From an uncultured Eubacteriales bacterium (GTDB taxonomy: Bacteria; Bacillota; Clostridia; Peptostreptococcales; Anaerovoracaceae), in assembly GCA_900545135.1 (NCBI GenBank), contig UQXL01000039.1:1-12267 (forward strand): DNA of 12,267 nucleotides, read 5' to 3'. Below the pieces are notes generated by a model, which saw only the letters and a list, made by a program, of their open reading frames with translations, did not search any database and was not told the origin of the DNA. Shown here in pieces: positions 1 to 6,867 of this stretch. The translations under genes and the position numbers were made by a program. Every line of letters starts with the position of its first letter. Position 1 is the first letter of the stretch.

Positions 1-5
1 ACAGG

Positions 6-1559
6 ATGAAAAGCAAACTAAACCTTGACCCGAAAGTTGTTGACAGCGCTCGCCAGCATGCGGCAAATATTGCTCACGACATGCAGGAATTTATCGAGCG
101 CCATACGACGGTATCAACAGAGAGAACTATCGTAAGACTTTTGGGTGTCGACGGCGTCGATGATGTTGACACTCCGCTTCCTAACGTAGTGGTAGATCAG
201 CTTAAGGAGGCTGGCGCATTGCCTACAGGAGCCGCTTACTGGATCGGAAACGCTATAGTTCAGACCGGCAAGACTCCTCAGGAGATCGCAGAAGAAATGG
301 CAGAAGGAAAGCTGGACATTACAAAACTTCCTACCTGCTCTCAGGAAGAGGCTTCCGAAGCTCTTAAACCTTCTATAAAAGCCACTTTCGAGAAGATAGA
401 CATGCAGAAGGCTAAGCGTGAGGAATATCTTAAGACTATCGGAGAGGGACCGGAGCCTTACATCTATGTAATCGTTGCTACCGGAAACATCTACGAAGAC
501 GTCATTCAGGCTCAGGCTGCGGCCAGACAGGGAGCCGACATCATAGCAGTTATAAGAACTACTGCTCAGTCTCTTCTGGACTACGTTCCTTACGGACCTA
601 CCACAGAGGGATTCGGCGGTACATATGCTACTCAGGAAAACTTCAGAATCATGAGAAAAGCCCTCGACGAGGTGGGAGAAGAAGTAGGAAGATATATCAG
701 ACTCTGCAACTACTCATCGGGAATGTGCATGCCTGAGATCGCTGCCATGGGAGCTTTGGAGAGACTGGACGTAATGCTCAACGACGCAATTTACGGAATC
801 CTGTTCAGAGACATCAACATGCAGAGAACTCTGGTAGACCAGTTCATGTCCAGAGTAATCATCGGTTACTGCGGCATCATCTTCAATTCAGGCGAGGACA
901 ACTACCTGACCACAGATGACGCTATCGAAGCCGCGCACACTGTAACTGCTTCTCAGTTTATAAACGAACAGTTTGCAGTTCTCGCAAATATTCCGGAAGA
1001 GCAGATGGGACTTGGACACGCTTTCGAAATGGATCCTAACACAGAGGACGGATTCCTTCTTGAGCTGTCTCAGGCTCAGATGGCAAGAGAAATCTTCCCT
1101 AAAGCAAGACTCAAATATATGCCGCCTACAAAGTTCATGACAGGCAATATCTTTAAAGGCCATCTTCAGGACGCCCTGTTCAACCTGGTTACGGTTTGGA
1201 CTCATCAGTCGCTGCTGCTGACGGGAATGCTCACCGAGGCTATTCACACTCCTCTGATGCAGGACAGATATCTGGCTATTGAAAACGCAAGATATATCTT
1301 CAATAACTGCAGACATATAGGAGATGAGATTGAGTTCAAAGAAGGCGGAATAATCCAGAGCCGCGCCCAGAACGTTTTAAAAAAGGCTGACGAGCTCCTT
1401 GAAGAAGTAGAAAAAGAAGGTCTCTTCTCTACCATCGAAAAAGGTATATTCGGCGGCGTAAAGCGCCCGTTTGACGGAGGACACGGCCTTGAAGGCGTCT
1501 GCACTAAGGGCGAAAACTACTTCAATCCGTTTATTCCACTGTTTATGGATCATGAATAA
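6..1559 (+). CDS. kamD: Lysine 5,6-aminomutase alpha subunit
   Basis: This is the large subunit of the adenosylcobalamin- and PLP-dependent lysine 5,6-aminomutase. It moves the terminal amino group of beta-lysine (to 3,5-diaminohexanoate) or D-lysine in lysine fermentation, acting in the cytoplasm with KamE. The 517-residue protein matches the family closely as I know it from Clostridium sticklandii: the N-terminus (MKSKLNLDPK), the block VIVATGNIYED (155-165), then VIRTTAQSLLDYVPYG (182-197) and EGFGGTYATQENFR (201-214), with IFGGVKRP near the C-terminus. These belong to the TIM-barrel body. The length is normal and there is no frameshift. ATG at base 6 is the family start; its ribosome site is cut by the window edge (only ACAGG remains). 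kamE follows after 15 bases, so the two are cotranscribed. The operon promoter and earlier pathway genes (kamA, kdd, kce, kal) would lie upstream and are not visible. Confidence 0.97.
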   Translation: MKSKLNLDPKVVDSARQHAANIAHDMQEFIERHTTVSTERTIVRLLGVDGVDDVDTPLPNVVVDQLKEAGALPTGAAYWIGNAIVQTGKTPQEIAEEMAEGKLDITKLPTCSQEEASEALKPSIKATFEKIDMQKAKREEYLKTIGEGPEPYIYVIVATGNIYEDVIQAQAAARQGADIIAVIRTTAQSLLDYVPYGPTTEGFGGTYATQENFRIMRKALDEVGEEVGRYIRLCNYSSGMCMPEIAAMGALERLDVMLNDAIYGILFRDINMQRTLVDQFMSRVIIGYCGIIFNSGEDNYLTTDDAIEAAHTVTASQFINEQFAVLANIPEEQMGLGHAFEMDPNTEDGFLLELSQAQMAREIFPKARLKYMPPTKFMTGNIFKGHLQDALFNLVTVWTHQSLLLTGMLTEAIHTPLMQDRYLAIENARYIFNNCRHIGDEIEFKEGGIIQSRAQNVLKKADELLEEVEKEGLFSTIEKGIFGGVKRPFDGGHGLEGVCTKGENYFNPFIPLFMDHE

Positions 1560-1574
1560 GGAGGTGCTCAGGAA

Positions 1575-2369
1575 ATGGCAGAAAATAAGACAGCGACTAC
1601 TCAGGTTGACTTGACATGTGTCAAGCCTTACGGAGACGCATTAAACGACGGTAAAGTTCAACTCGCATTCACTCTTCCTGTGCCTTACGGTGAAGAAGCT
1701 GAAGAATGTGCGAAACAATACGCAAGAAAATTAGGATTGGAAGAACCAAATGTAGCATACTATTGCGAGCTTACAAAAGGATATACATTTTTTAACGTCT
1801 ATGGTTCGGCTCAGACCACTATCGACTACACTGCTATCAAAGTTCCAAAAGTAGAGGGTACTGTTATGGACCGTGTAGAGTGCGGCGAATGGATAGGAGA
1901 ACATATAGGCAGGGATATCGTGGTAGTGGGAGCTTCCATAGAGTCTGACGCTCATACCGTAGGTATCGACGCTATAATTCAGATGAAAGGATTCCACGGA
2001 CACTTCGGTCTGGAAAGATTCAAGAACGTGGTAGCTTATAACATGGGTTCGCAGGTTCCTTGTGAGGCTCTCATAGCTAAAGCCAAAGAAGTTAATGCTG
2101 ACGCTATATTGGTTTCCCAGACTGTAACTCAGAAGGATATTCATATCAAACAGCTGACTAAGATGGTAGAGCTGGTGGAAGCCGAAGGTCTCCGCGATAA
2201 AGTTATTCTGACCTGCGGAGGTCCGAGAATTTCTCATGAACTGGCTCAGGAGCTGGGATATGACGCAGGCTTCGGACCTGGAAAATATGCCGAGCATGTG
2301 ATGAGCTATATCATGCAGGAAGTAGAAAAGAGAGGATGGCAGGATAAGGCCAACATGGCAGACCGCTGA
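1575..2369 (+). CDS. kamE: Lysine 5,6-aminomutase beta subunit (B12/PLP-binding)
   Basis: This is the small subunit of lysine 5,6-aminomutase and carries the cobalamin-binding Rossmann domain. The B12 base-off motif DxHxxG is seen as DAHTVG (D125, H127, G130); H127 should be the lower axial cobalt ligand. K138, eleven residues after it, has the same spacing as His133/Lys144 of the C. sticklandii enzyme, so K138 should form the Schiff base with PLP. Further B12-domain signs are the segment ending ADAILVSQTVTQKD and the Gly-rich CGGPRISHELAQELGYDAGFGPG near the C-terminus (the first part, to about 19 residues, is the conserved loop). Length 264 aa is normal. The start is set by AAGGAGGTG at 1558-1566, which overlaps the kamD stop codon and suggests translational coupling. 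No terminator follows; an 85-base gap leads to atoD. Confidence 0.97.
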   Translation: MAENKTATTQVDLTCVKPYGDALNDGKVQLAFTLPVPYGEEAEECAKQYARKLGLEEPNVAYYCELTKGYTFFNVYGSAQTTIDYTAIKVPKVEGTVMDRVECGEWIGEHIGRDIVVVGASIESDAHTVGIDAIIQMKGFHGHFGLERFKNVVAYNMGSQVPCEALIAKAKEVNADAILVSQTVTQKDIHIKQLTKMVELVEAEGLRDKVILTCGGPRISHELAQELGYDAGFGPGKYAEHVMSYIMQEVEKRGWQDKANMADR

Positions 2370-2378
2370 TCGGCCTCA

Positions 2379-2412
2379 TTGACATTGACCTTGAATTGCG
2401 GTAGAGTATATA
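2379..2412 (+). promoter_or_regulatory. Possible internal promoter before atoD-atoA
   Basis: The 85-base gap between kamE and atoD holds two overlapping -35-like hexamers, TTGACA at 2379-2384 and TTGACC at 2385-2390. TTGACA pairs with TAGAGT (2402-2407) at a 17-base spacer, and TTGACC pairs with TATATA (2407-2412) at 16 bases. Either could let the CoA-transferase be expressed without kamDE. No terminator separates the genes, so this would add to read-through. Assigned by eye. Confidence 0.45.
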
Positions 2413-2454
2413 TATCGGATAAATAGGCAAATTTTAAGAAAGGTGATATATAAC

Positions 2455-3180
2455 ATGATTAACAAAATTATGACTGCAGACGAAGCAGTTGCAGGCGTAA
2501 AAGACGGTATGACCATCATGGTCGGCGGATTCCTGGCTACAGGTTCTCCTGAAGTTTTAATGGACGCCTTAGTAAGAAAAGGCGTAAAGCATCTTACCGT
2601 TATTGCCAATGACGGTGGACTCGACGCAGGACAACCTGCGGGAGAATTCGGCGCAAAGACTGCAAGAGGCGTTGGCAAGCTGCTGGAGCACCACATGGTA
2701 GACCACATTATCGCCTCTCACCTTGGTGTAAACCCGAAGCTGAACGAGCAGTTCGCGGAAGGCACCCTCAGATACACGCTGGTTCCGCAGGGAACGTTAG
2801 CGGAAAAGATCAGAGCGGCAGCTTACGGTCTGGGCGGCGTTCTGACTCCTACGGGAGTCGGTACTCCTATGGAGACAGAGGTTGACGAGCTGGGAAGAGA
2901 AAAGAAAGTCGTAGAGATTGAGGGCAAGAAGTATCTTCTTGAACTGCCTCTTCGCGCAGATTACGCTTTCATCAGACCTTCTGTAGCTGATAAATTCGGC
3001 AACTACTATTGCTCAAAAGCAACAAAGAACTTCAACTATGTAATGGCCGGAGCGGCTGACAAGACTATAATCGCTCCTGAAAAGATAGTGGAGGTAGGCG
3101 AAATTGACCCTGATATGTTCGCCGTTGCAGGCGTACTGGTAGATGCTATTGCGGAAGGAGAAAAACCATGGCAGATTTAA
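2455..3180 (+). CDS. atoD: Acetoacetate/butyrate-type CoA-transferase, subunit A
   Basis: This is the alpha subunit of a class I CoA-transferase of the AtoD/CtfA group. In lysine fermenters the AtoDA pair transfers CoA from butyryl-CoA to acetoacetate, giving acetoacetyl-CoA and butyrate. The 241-aa product has the family signature DGMTIMVGGF (17-26), then PQGTLAEKIRAAAYGLGGVLTP (from 111; key residues G113, G125-G128), the ELPLRADYAFI segment, and KNFNYVMA near the C-terminus. I chose ATG 2455 rather than the in-frame GTG at 2443: that GTG lies inside the ribosome site AAGAAAGGTG (2436-2445), and family members start with a short MxxKI-type N-terminus. It overlaps atoA by 13 bases (3168-3180), as expected for two subunits made in equal amounts. 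Substrate choice is inferred from the kamDE context, not from residues. Confidence 0.93.
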   Translation: MINKIMTADEAVAGVKDGMTIMVGGFLATGSPEVLMDALVRKGVKHLTVIANDGGLDAGQPAGEFGAKTARGVGKLLEHHMVDHIIASHLGVNPKLNEQFAEGTLRYTLVPQGTLAEKIRAAAYGLGGVLTPTGVGTPMETEVDELGREKKVVEIEGKKYLLELPLRADYAFIRPSVADKFGNYYCSKATKNFNYVMAGAADKTIIAPEKIVEVGEIDPDMFAVAGVLVDAIAEGEKPWQI

Positions 3181-3824
3181 AAGCGAGAATAGCAAAGAGA
3201 TGTGCAAAAGAATTCAAAGACGGTGAATTCGCCAATCTGGGAATCGGCCTTCCTACAATGGTAGCCGATTACATTCCTGAAGATATTATGGTTACATTCC
3301 ATTCCGAAAACGGATTCGCAGGAATCGACGCCATAGCAGACGGATCCAACCTGGATGTTGACATCATCAACTCCGGCGGTACTTATGTAACTGTCGTTGA
3401 CAGAGTTAAATACTTTGACACTGCAGAATCTTTCGGCCTCGTAAGAGGAGGACACGTAAGAGCTACAGTTCTCGGCGCAATGGAAGTAGCTGAGAACGGA
3501 GACTTGGCCAACTGGATCGTACCGGGCAAGAAGGTAGCAGGTATGGGAGGCGCTATGGACCTCTGTACAGGTTGTCCTGAAGTTATCATCGTAATGCTTC
3601 ACACTCAGAAAGGCAATCACAAGATCCTGAAGAAATGCACTCTTCCGCTGACTGCAGAAAAATGCGTTTCCAAGATCATCACTGAGATGGGCGTTATGGA
3701 AGTAAGAGAAGACGGCATCTGGGTAGTTGAACTCCACCCTGACTACAGCAAGGAGGACATCCAGGCTGCTACAGGCTGCGAACTCCACTTCGATCCTAAC
3801 ATGAAAGCTATGGAAGAAGAATAA
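3168..3824 (+). CDS. atoA: Acetoacetate/butyrate-type CoA-transferase, subunit B
   Basis: This is the beta subunit of the same class I CoA-transferase and carries the catalytic glutamate. The signature [LF]-[HQ]-S-E-N-G is seen as FHSENGFAG, with E47 expected to form the glutamyl-CoA thioester. The glycine-rich ANLGIGLPTMVADYIP (from 22) and GGAMDLCTG are also typical. Length 218 aa is normal for CtfB/AtoA. AAGGAG at 3155-3160 sits 7 bases before ATG 3168, inside the end of atoD, so the two are translationally linked. This is the last gene of the operon: a strong terminator starts 3 bases after the stop codon. Confidence 0.94.
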   Translation: MADLKARIAKRCAKEFKDGEFANLGIGLPTMVADYIPEDIMVTFHSENGFAGIDAIADGSNLDVDIINSGGTYVTVVDRVKYFDTAESFGLVRGGHVRATVLGAMEVAENGDLANWIVPGKKVAGMGGAMDLCTGCPEVIIVMLHTQKGNHKILKKCTLPLTAEKCVSKIITEMGVMEVREDGIWVVELHPDYSKEDIQAATGCELHFDPNMKAMEEE

Positions 3825-3826
3825 TT

Positions 3827-3868
3827 CAAACATAAAAAAGACGGGCTCGCCCGTCTTTTTTATGTTTG
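3827..3868. terminator. Perfect 19-bp-stem terminator after atoA, probably two-way
   Basis: A perfect 19-bp inverted repeat (3827-3845 with 3850-3868) encloses the 4-base loop CTCG. The GC core is GACGGG/CCCGTC, flanked by A6 on the left and T6 on the right, so it fits an intrinsic terminator when read from either strand. On the + strand it ends kamDE-atoDA. No minus-strand gene visibly needs it. Confidence 0.93.
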
Positions 3869-4119
3869 TATGACCGGTGCGCGGGCATGCTGTTGTTTTT
3901 CTGCCGCGCTACACAGCAGACCGCCGCCCGTTGCTCACCGTCGAGCCTAGCTGAGCGGAATTTCTCCGCCGATATATCATAACTTGTATATAGAGGCAGC
4001 AGTTTGGCAATAATAGTTTCAGACATGATTTTGTACAAAAACACTTTTCAAATACTTCACAGAATCTACAAAAAACTATGTCTGCGAGGCCAAAAAACGT
4101 TGAAAAATGCCTGTTTTCT
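3869..4119. other. Gap between the lysine operon and the yabE-like gene
   Basis: No supportable gene here. I see a small hairpin (GCGGA 3955-3959 with TCCGC 3965-3969) and an AT-rich stretch from about 4010 leading into the next promoter. The left half is GC-richer than the right half. A 66-codon minus-strand reading frame starting at 4026 was considered and rejected. Confidence 0.6.
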
Positions 4120-4148
4120 TTGACTTTCAGGGTGCTCTGTGGTAGAAT
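4120..4148 (+). promoter_or_regulatory. Sigma-A-type promoter of the yabE-like gene
   Basis: TTGACT (4120-4125) and TAGAAT (4143-4148) are separated by exactly 17 bases, each one mismatch from consensus. The start site would be near 4155, giving a leader of about 25 bases to the ATG at 4180. This also argues against any coding start upstream of 4150. Confidence 0.75.
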
Positions 4149-4179
4149 GATGAGGTCTCGAAAAAGAATAGGAGGGCCT

Positions 4180-5304
4180 ATGATAGATAAACCTAAAGAT
4201 AAGGTCGGGCGCTTTTTAGAAAGATTTTTCGGCTGGTTTGAAAAGGGAAAATCTGCTGCATGCAGCAAGCTTTCCGCCCCTAAAAATAAAGCTGAAAAAT
4301 TTAAAAACGCTCATCCGAGACTTGCGGCTTCCATCGTTGCTACTATTTGCATTTCGGCCGCCGGTTTAGTAATAGTGGGATTCGCCACGCCTAAGACGGT
4401 GATAGTAAATATTGATAATTCTATAGAAACTACTACGACCAAATACGAGACCACGAGTATGAGGGTGGATAGTTTCATTGAAAGCCATGAAATTGATTAC
4501 GTTTACGGACAGGACATAATAGACGTCCAGATGTATGACGGAATTTCAGACGAGATGGAAATCAATATCACCAAAGCGTTACAGATACCTGTAACTGCCG
4601 ATGGGAAAACGATTACCGTGACAACGCTTCCGGTCACGGTGGGGGAATTGTTAGAGGAGCTTGAGATCAAGGTGGGAAAGGACGATATCGTGGAGCCTGC
4701 TCAGAATGAAATGCTGATGGGCAATACCCACGTATACGTCAGAAGAGTTACCACAGGTTATGTATCGGAAGAAGTTTCTTCTGAGCATAAGCAGATTTAT
4801 GCCGCGGACTACGGCATGCCTATAGGCAAGACCGCCGTCACCCAGGAAGGACAGGATGGCCTTGAAAAGAGGACATATCTTGTCACCTATATAGACGGAA
4901 AAGAAGCTGAAAGGGAGTTGACAGAAACAGAAATCCTGCAGGAAAAACAGGATAAAATAATATCTTACGGAATGGGGATCCTTTCAGGAGCGCCGTCAGG
5001 TCTTCAGTATAAGCAGAAGATTTCCGGCGTAAAAGCCGTCGCATATCATTACAGCGGAAATCCTGTGGGCGCATACGGCCTGCCGTGCGAATACGGAACG
5101 TGCGCCGTGGACAGCAGCATAATTCCGCTGGGGTCGCTGCTTTACATCGAGGGATATGGATATGCCGTCGCCAACGATGTGGGGACCGCGATCAAGGGAA
5201 ACACCGTCGATCTCTATATGGAAAAATACAGTCAGTGTCTGACTTGGGGAGCAAGAAACGTTAACGTTTATATAATTGAATACGGAAACAATACGAGACT
5301 TTAA
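4180..5304 (+). CDS. YabE-like secreted cell-wall protein: DUF348, G5 and 3D domains
   Basis: This is a membrane-anchored or exported protein likely to act on peptidoglycan. It has a basic N-terminus, a membrane segment at about 47-69 (LAASIVATICISAAGLVIVG), and DUF348-type ubiquitin-like segments at roughly 72-115 and 130-178. A G5 domain follows at about 186-265 (from VRRVTTGYVSEE to QDKIISYG), and the C-terminal 3D domain spans about 285-372. The three aspartates that name the 3D domain are present: D311 (AVDSSIIPLG), D333 (AVANDVG) and D344 (NTVDLYM). In this family the 3D domain is a double-psi-barrel related to MltA and is thought to be a lytic transglycosylase. ATG 4180 is chosen because AGGAGGG (4170-4176) precedes it and the promoter lies just upstream. 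An in-frame ATG at 4078 would start before the promoter. Product 374 aa. Cys303 and Cys308 in the 3D domain could pair, which is inference. Confidence 0.9.
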   Translation: MIDKPKDKVGRFLERFFGWFEKGKSAACSKLSAPKNKAEKFKNAHPRLAASIVATICISAAGLVIVGFATPKTVIVNIDNSIETTTTKYETTSMRVDSFIESHEIDYVYGQDIIDVQMYDGISDEMEINITKALQIPVTADGKTITVTTLPVTVGELLEELEIKVGKDDIVEPAQNEMLMGNTHVYVRRVTTGYVSEEVSSEHKQIYAADYGMPIGKTAVTQEGQDGLEKRTYLVTYIDGKEAERELTETEILQEKQDKIISYGMGILSGAPSGLQYKQKISGVKAVAYHYSGNPVGAYGLPCEYGTCAVDSSIIPLGSLLYIEGYGYAVANDVGTAIKGNTVDLYMEKYSQCLTWGARNVNVYIIEYGNNTRL

Positions 5305-5310
5305 AACATG

Positions 5311-5373
5311 AAAGCGGAGCCACGCTTGTGCAGGATAAACGGGAAAGTTTACCTGCCAGGAGGACTCCGCTTT
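5311..5373. terminator. Two-way terminator between converging genes
   Basis: AAAGCGGAG (5311-5319) pairs with CTCCGCTTT (5365-5373). Nested inside, GCAGGATAAAC (5330-5340) pairs with GTTTACCTGC (5346-5355), leaving one bulged base and a short GGGAA-type loop. The outer stem runs straight into T5 on the + strand. On the minus strand it is followed by CTTTCATGTTTT, a weaker T-rich tail. It sits in the 84-base gap between the stop codons of the yabE-like gene and alaX and can serve both. Confidence 0.75.
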
Positions 5374-5388
5374 TTCCGTCTTTCTCCG

Positions 5389-6696
5389 TCACCGCAAATG
5401 CTTTTCGATCAGGTCTATAAATGTATGAACATATTCGTCCTTGCTGAAAATAGCTCTGGCGAGAGTTTTGTTTCCTCCTCCTTTGCCGCCGTATATGGCG
5501 GCATTTTCTTTGACCAGCGTGCCGCAGTCCACCGGCGTTTTTTCGCCCGAACACAGAAAAACGGTCATGGTAGGCTCATGTATCAAAAAGAGGATCTTAG
5601 ATATGCTGCCGCTGATTTCACGCGCGATAGATGAAATATCATCGGGCGAAAGGAGGCGGTAGCTTCTTATGACAGGCTCCTTGGACGAAGTCATTATCTC
5701 TTTCAGTTCTTCGGCCTCTCTGCTTATGATTTCTTTTTTCAGGAAGTGAAGCGCCGTGCGCACTTCGCGGTTTTTCTCCTGCTGGGACTTGTATTTGTCC
5801 ATCAGGTCGCCGGAGCCTGCAGAAAGGCTGTTTTCCAGCTGTGTGAGAACGTCGAACTGCTGTCTGTATTTTGCAAGAGCTCTCTGGCCCGCCTCGAAAT
5901 ATATGCGGAACATGCCTTTGTTGCTCTCGACTTTATAAATTTTAATCAGGCCTACCTGGCCGGCGGTGGAAGGATGGGTACCGCAGCAGGCCACACAGTC
6001 GGACGGGTTGTCTATGGAACCGACGCATACTATGGTGATATCCCTTTCGATAGCCAGAGCTTTTCTGAGAGGCAGGTTCTCGGCCTCTTTTTTGTCGTCA
6101 TAATGGCGGGAAATGACCGGCAGATTCTGCCATATAACTTTGTTGGCCTCAAGCTCAGCGGTCATGGCCATGTCCCAGGTGATCCTGTCAAATTCACTGC
6201 TGCCGTCGAGGCTGATGTCGATGGTCATATACTGGTCACCCATATGAAAACCTTTGTTAACCCCTCCGAATTCACGGTGGAATATACCGCTCAATATATG
6301 TTCGCCGCAGTGGCGCTGCATGTTGTCGAAGCGATGCTGCCAGTCCAGCTGAAGCTTTACGCGTTTTCCGGCGGAAAGCTCAAGGGTGCTGCTCACATTG
6401 CTGCCGCCGTTGCCGCCCATGTTGCCGCCGTTGCCGCTCATGTTGCCGTCGACATTGCTGCCGCCGTTGCCTCCCATGTTGACTTGATGATAGATTTCGC
6501 CATCATGTTCATAGACATCCAGCACCTCGAAGCCGTCTATGCAGCCCTTATCGCAGCTCTGTCCGCCCCCTGTCGGGAAGAAAACAGTCTGGTCTAAAGT
6601 TATAAGCACCTTGCCGTCGACGTCGGCCACAGACGTGATTACGGCCTCTGCTTCCTTGAGATATACATCGTCCTTAAAAAGTCGTTTCGTTTTCAC
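5389..6696 (-). CDS. AlaX-type alanyl-tRNA editing protein with DHHA1 domain
   Basis: This is a stand-alone trans-editing enzyme that hydrolyses Ser- or Gly-tRNA(Ala); it resembles the editing half of AlaRS. The N-terminal part contains DQTVFFPTGGGQ (35-46), an AlaX/AlaRS domain II signature. The zinc-binding motif HxxxH is H129/H133 in RHCGEHILSG, and its partner CxxxH is C237/H241 in CCGTHPS. A coiled stretch (about 280-335) and a C-terminal DHHA1-like region ending GGKGGGNKTLARA (403-415) follow. Length 435 aa is long-form AlaX. The start codon is GTG (6694-6696 read on the minus strand) with AAGGAG at 6706-6711, 9 bases away. Odd feature: residues 73-103 are a Gly/Asn/Met/Ser low-complexity repeat placed between the first beta domain and the LQLDWQHRFDNMQRH block. 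It is the only minus-strand gene in the window. Confidence 0.92.
   Translation of the reverse strand: MKTKRLFKDDVYLKEAEAVITSVADVDGKVLITLDQTVFFPTGGGQSCDKGCIDGFEVLDVYEHDGEIYHQVNMGGNGGSNVDGNMSGNGGNMGGNGGSNVSSTLELSAGKRVKLQLDWQHRFDNMQRHCGEHILSGIFHREFGGVNKGFHMGDQYMTIDISLDGSSEFDRITWDMAMTAELEANKVIWQNLPVISRHYDDKKEAENLPLRKALAIERDITIVCVGSIDNPSDCVACCGTHPSTAGQVGLIKIYKVESNKGMFRIYFEAGQRALAKYRQQFDVLTQLENSLSAGSGDLMDKYKSQQEKNREVRTALHFLKKEIISREAEELKEIMTSSKEPVIRSYRLLSPDDISSIAREISGSISKILFLIHEPTMTVFLCSGEKTPVDCGTLVKENAAIYGGKGGGNKTLARAIFSKDEYVHTFIDLIEKHLR
6395..6481 (-). repeat. In-frame 57-bp-period repeat inside alaX
   Basis: Two 30-base copies (6395-6424 and 6452-6481) differ at one base and are 57 bases apart, with a related shorter segment between them. 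On the coding strand they give NMGGNGGSNV at residues 73-82 and again at 92-101, joined by DGNMSGNGG. Both periods are multiples of three, so the frame is kept. This looks like a recent duplication. Confidence 0.85.
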
Positions 6697-6726
6697 TGCA
6701 AAAATCTCCTTATCCGATATGCCTAA

Positions 6727-6735
6727 AGTATATCA
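6727..6735 (-). promoter_or_regulatory. Possible extended -10 element for alaX
   Basis: Read on the minus strand, this is TGATATACT: a TGn extension followed by TATACT. It lies about 30 bases upstream of the alaX GTG codon. I see no good -35 hexamer at 16-18 bases, which an extended -10 can tolerate. Confidence 0.4.
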
Positions 6736-6788
6736 TAAAAATTAAAAGGAAAGTATTTGAAATTTTTGAAAAGTAATTGTGAAGTGTG

Positions 6789-6817
6789 TTGTAAAAGCGA
6801 AGCAAAATATGTATTCT
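6789..6817 (+). promoter_or_regulatory. Possible promoter of the cwlD-like gene
   Basis: TTGTAA (6789-6794) and TATTCT (6812-6817) are 17 bases apart, each two mismatches from the sigma-A consensus. A sporulation sigma factor is known to drive cwlD in Bacillus subtilis, so another promoter in this AT-rich gap could be the real one. Weak call. Confidence 0.3.
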
Positions 6818-6867
6818 GTTTATATCCCCGGAAAAATATACATATATTTATACTCCGGAGGTGTATT

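Noticed and set aside
2443..2454. GTG start for atoD at 2443
   Set aside because: The GTG is part of the ribosome site itself; ATG 2455 has correct spacing.
3177..3833. Minus-strand 218-codon frame opposite atoA
   Set aside because: Exact shadow of a gene with strong family motifs; no ribosome site or recognisable domain.
3826..4044. Minus-strand reading frame in the gap after atoA (starts MSETIIAKLLPLYTSYDI from 4026)
   Set aside because: It runs through the atoA terminator as coding sequence, has no ribosome site, and matches no family I know. The terminator explains the DNA better.
4078..4179. Longer N-terminus for the yabE-like gene from ATG 4078
   Set aside because: The clear promoter (4120-4148) and ribosome site (4170-4176) lie inside it, and the extension has no domain value.
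5746..6597. Long plus-strand open frame opposite alaX
   Set aside because: It is a mirror of alaX, with Ala/Val-rich runs caused by the Gly/Asn repeat on the other strand, and no family features.
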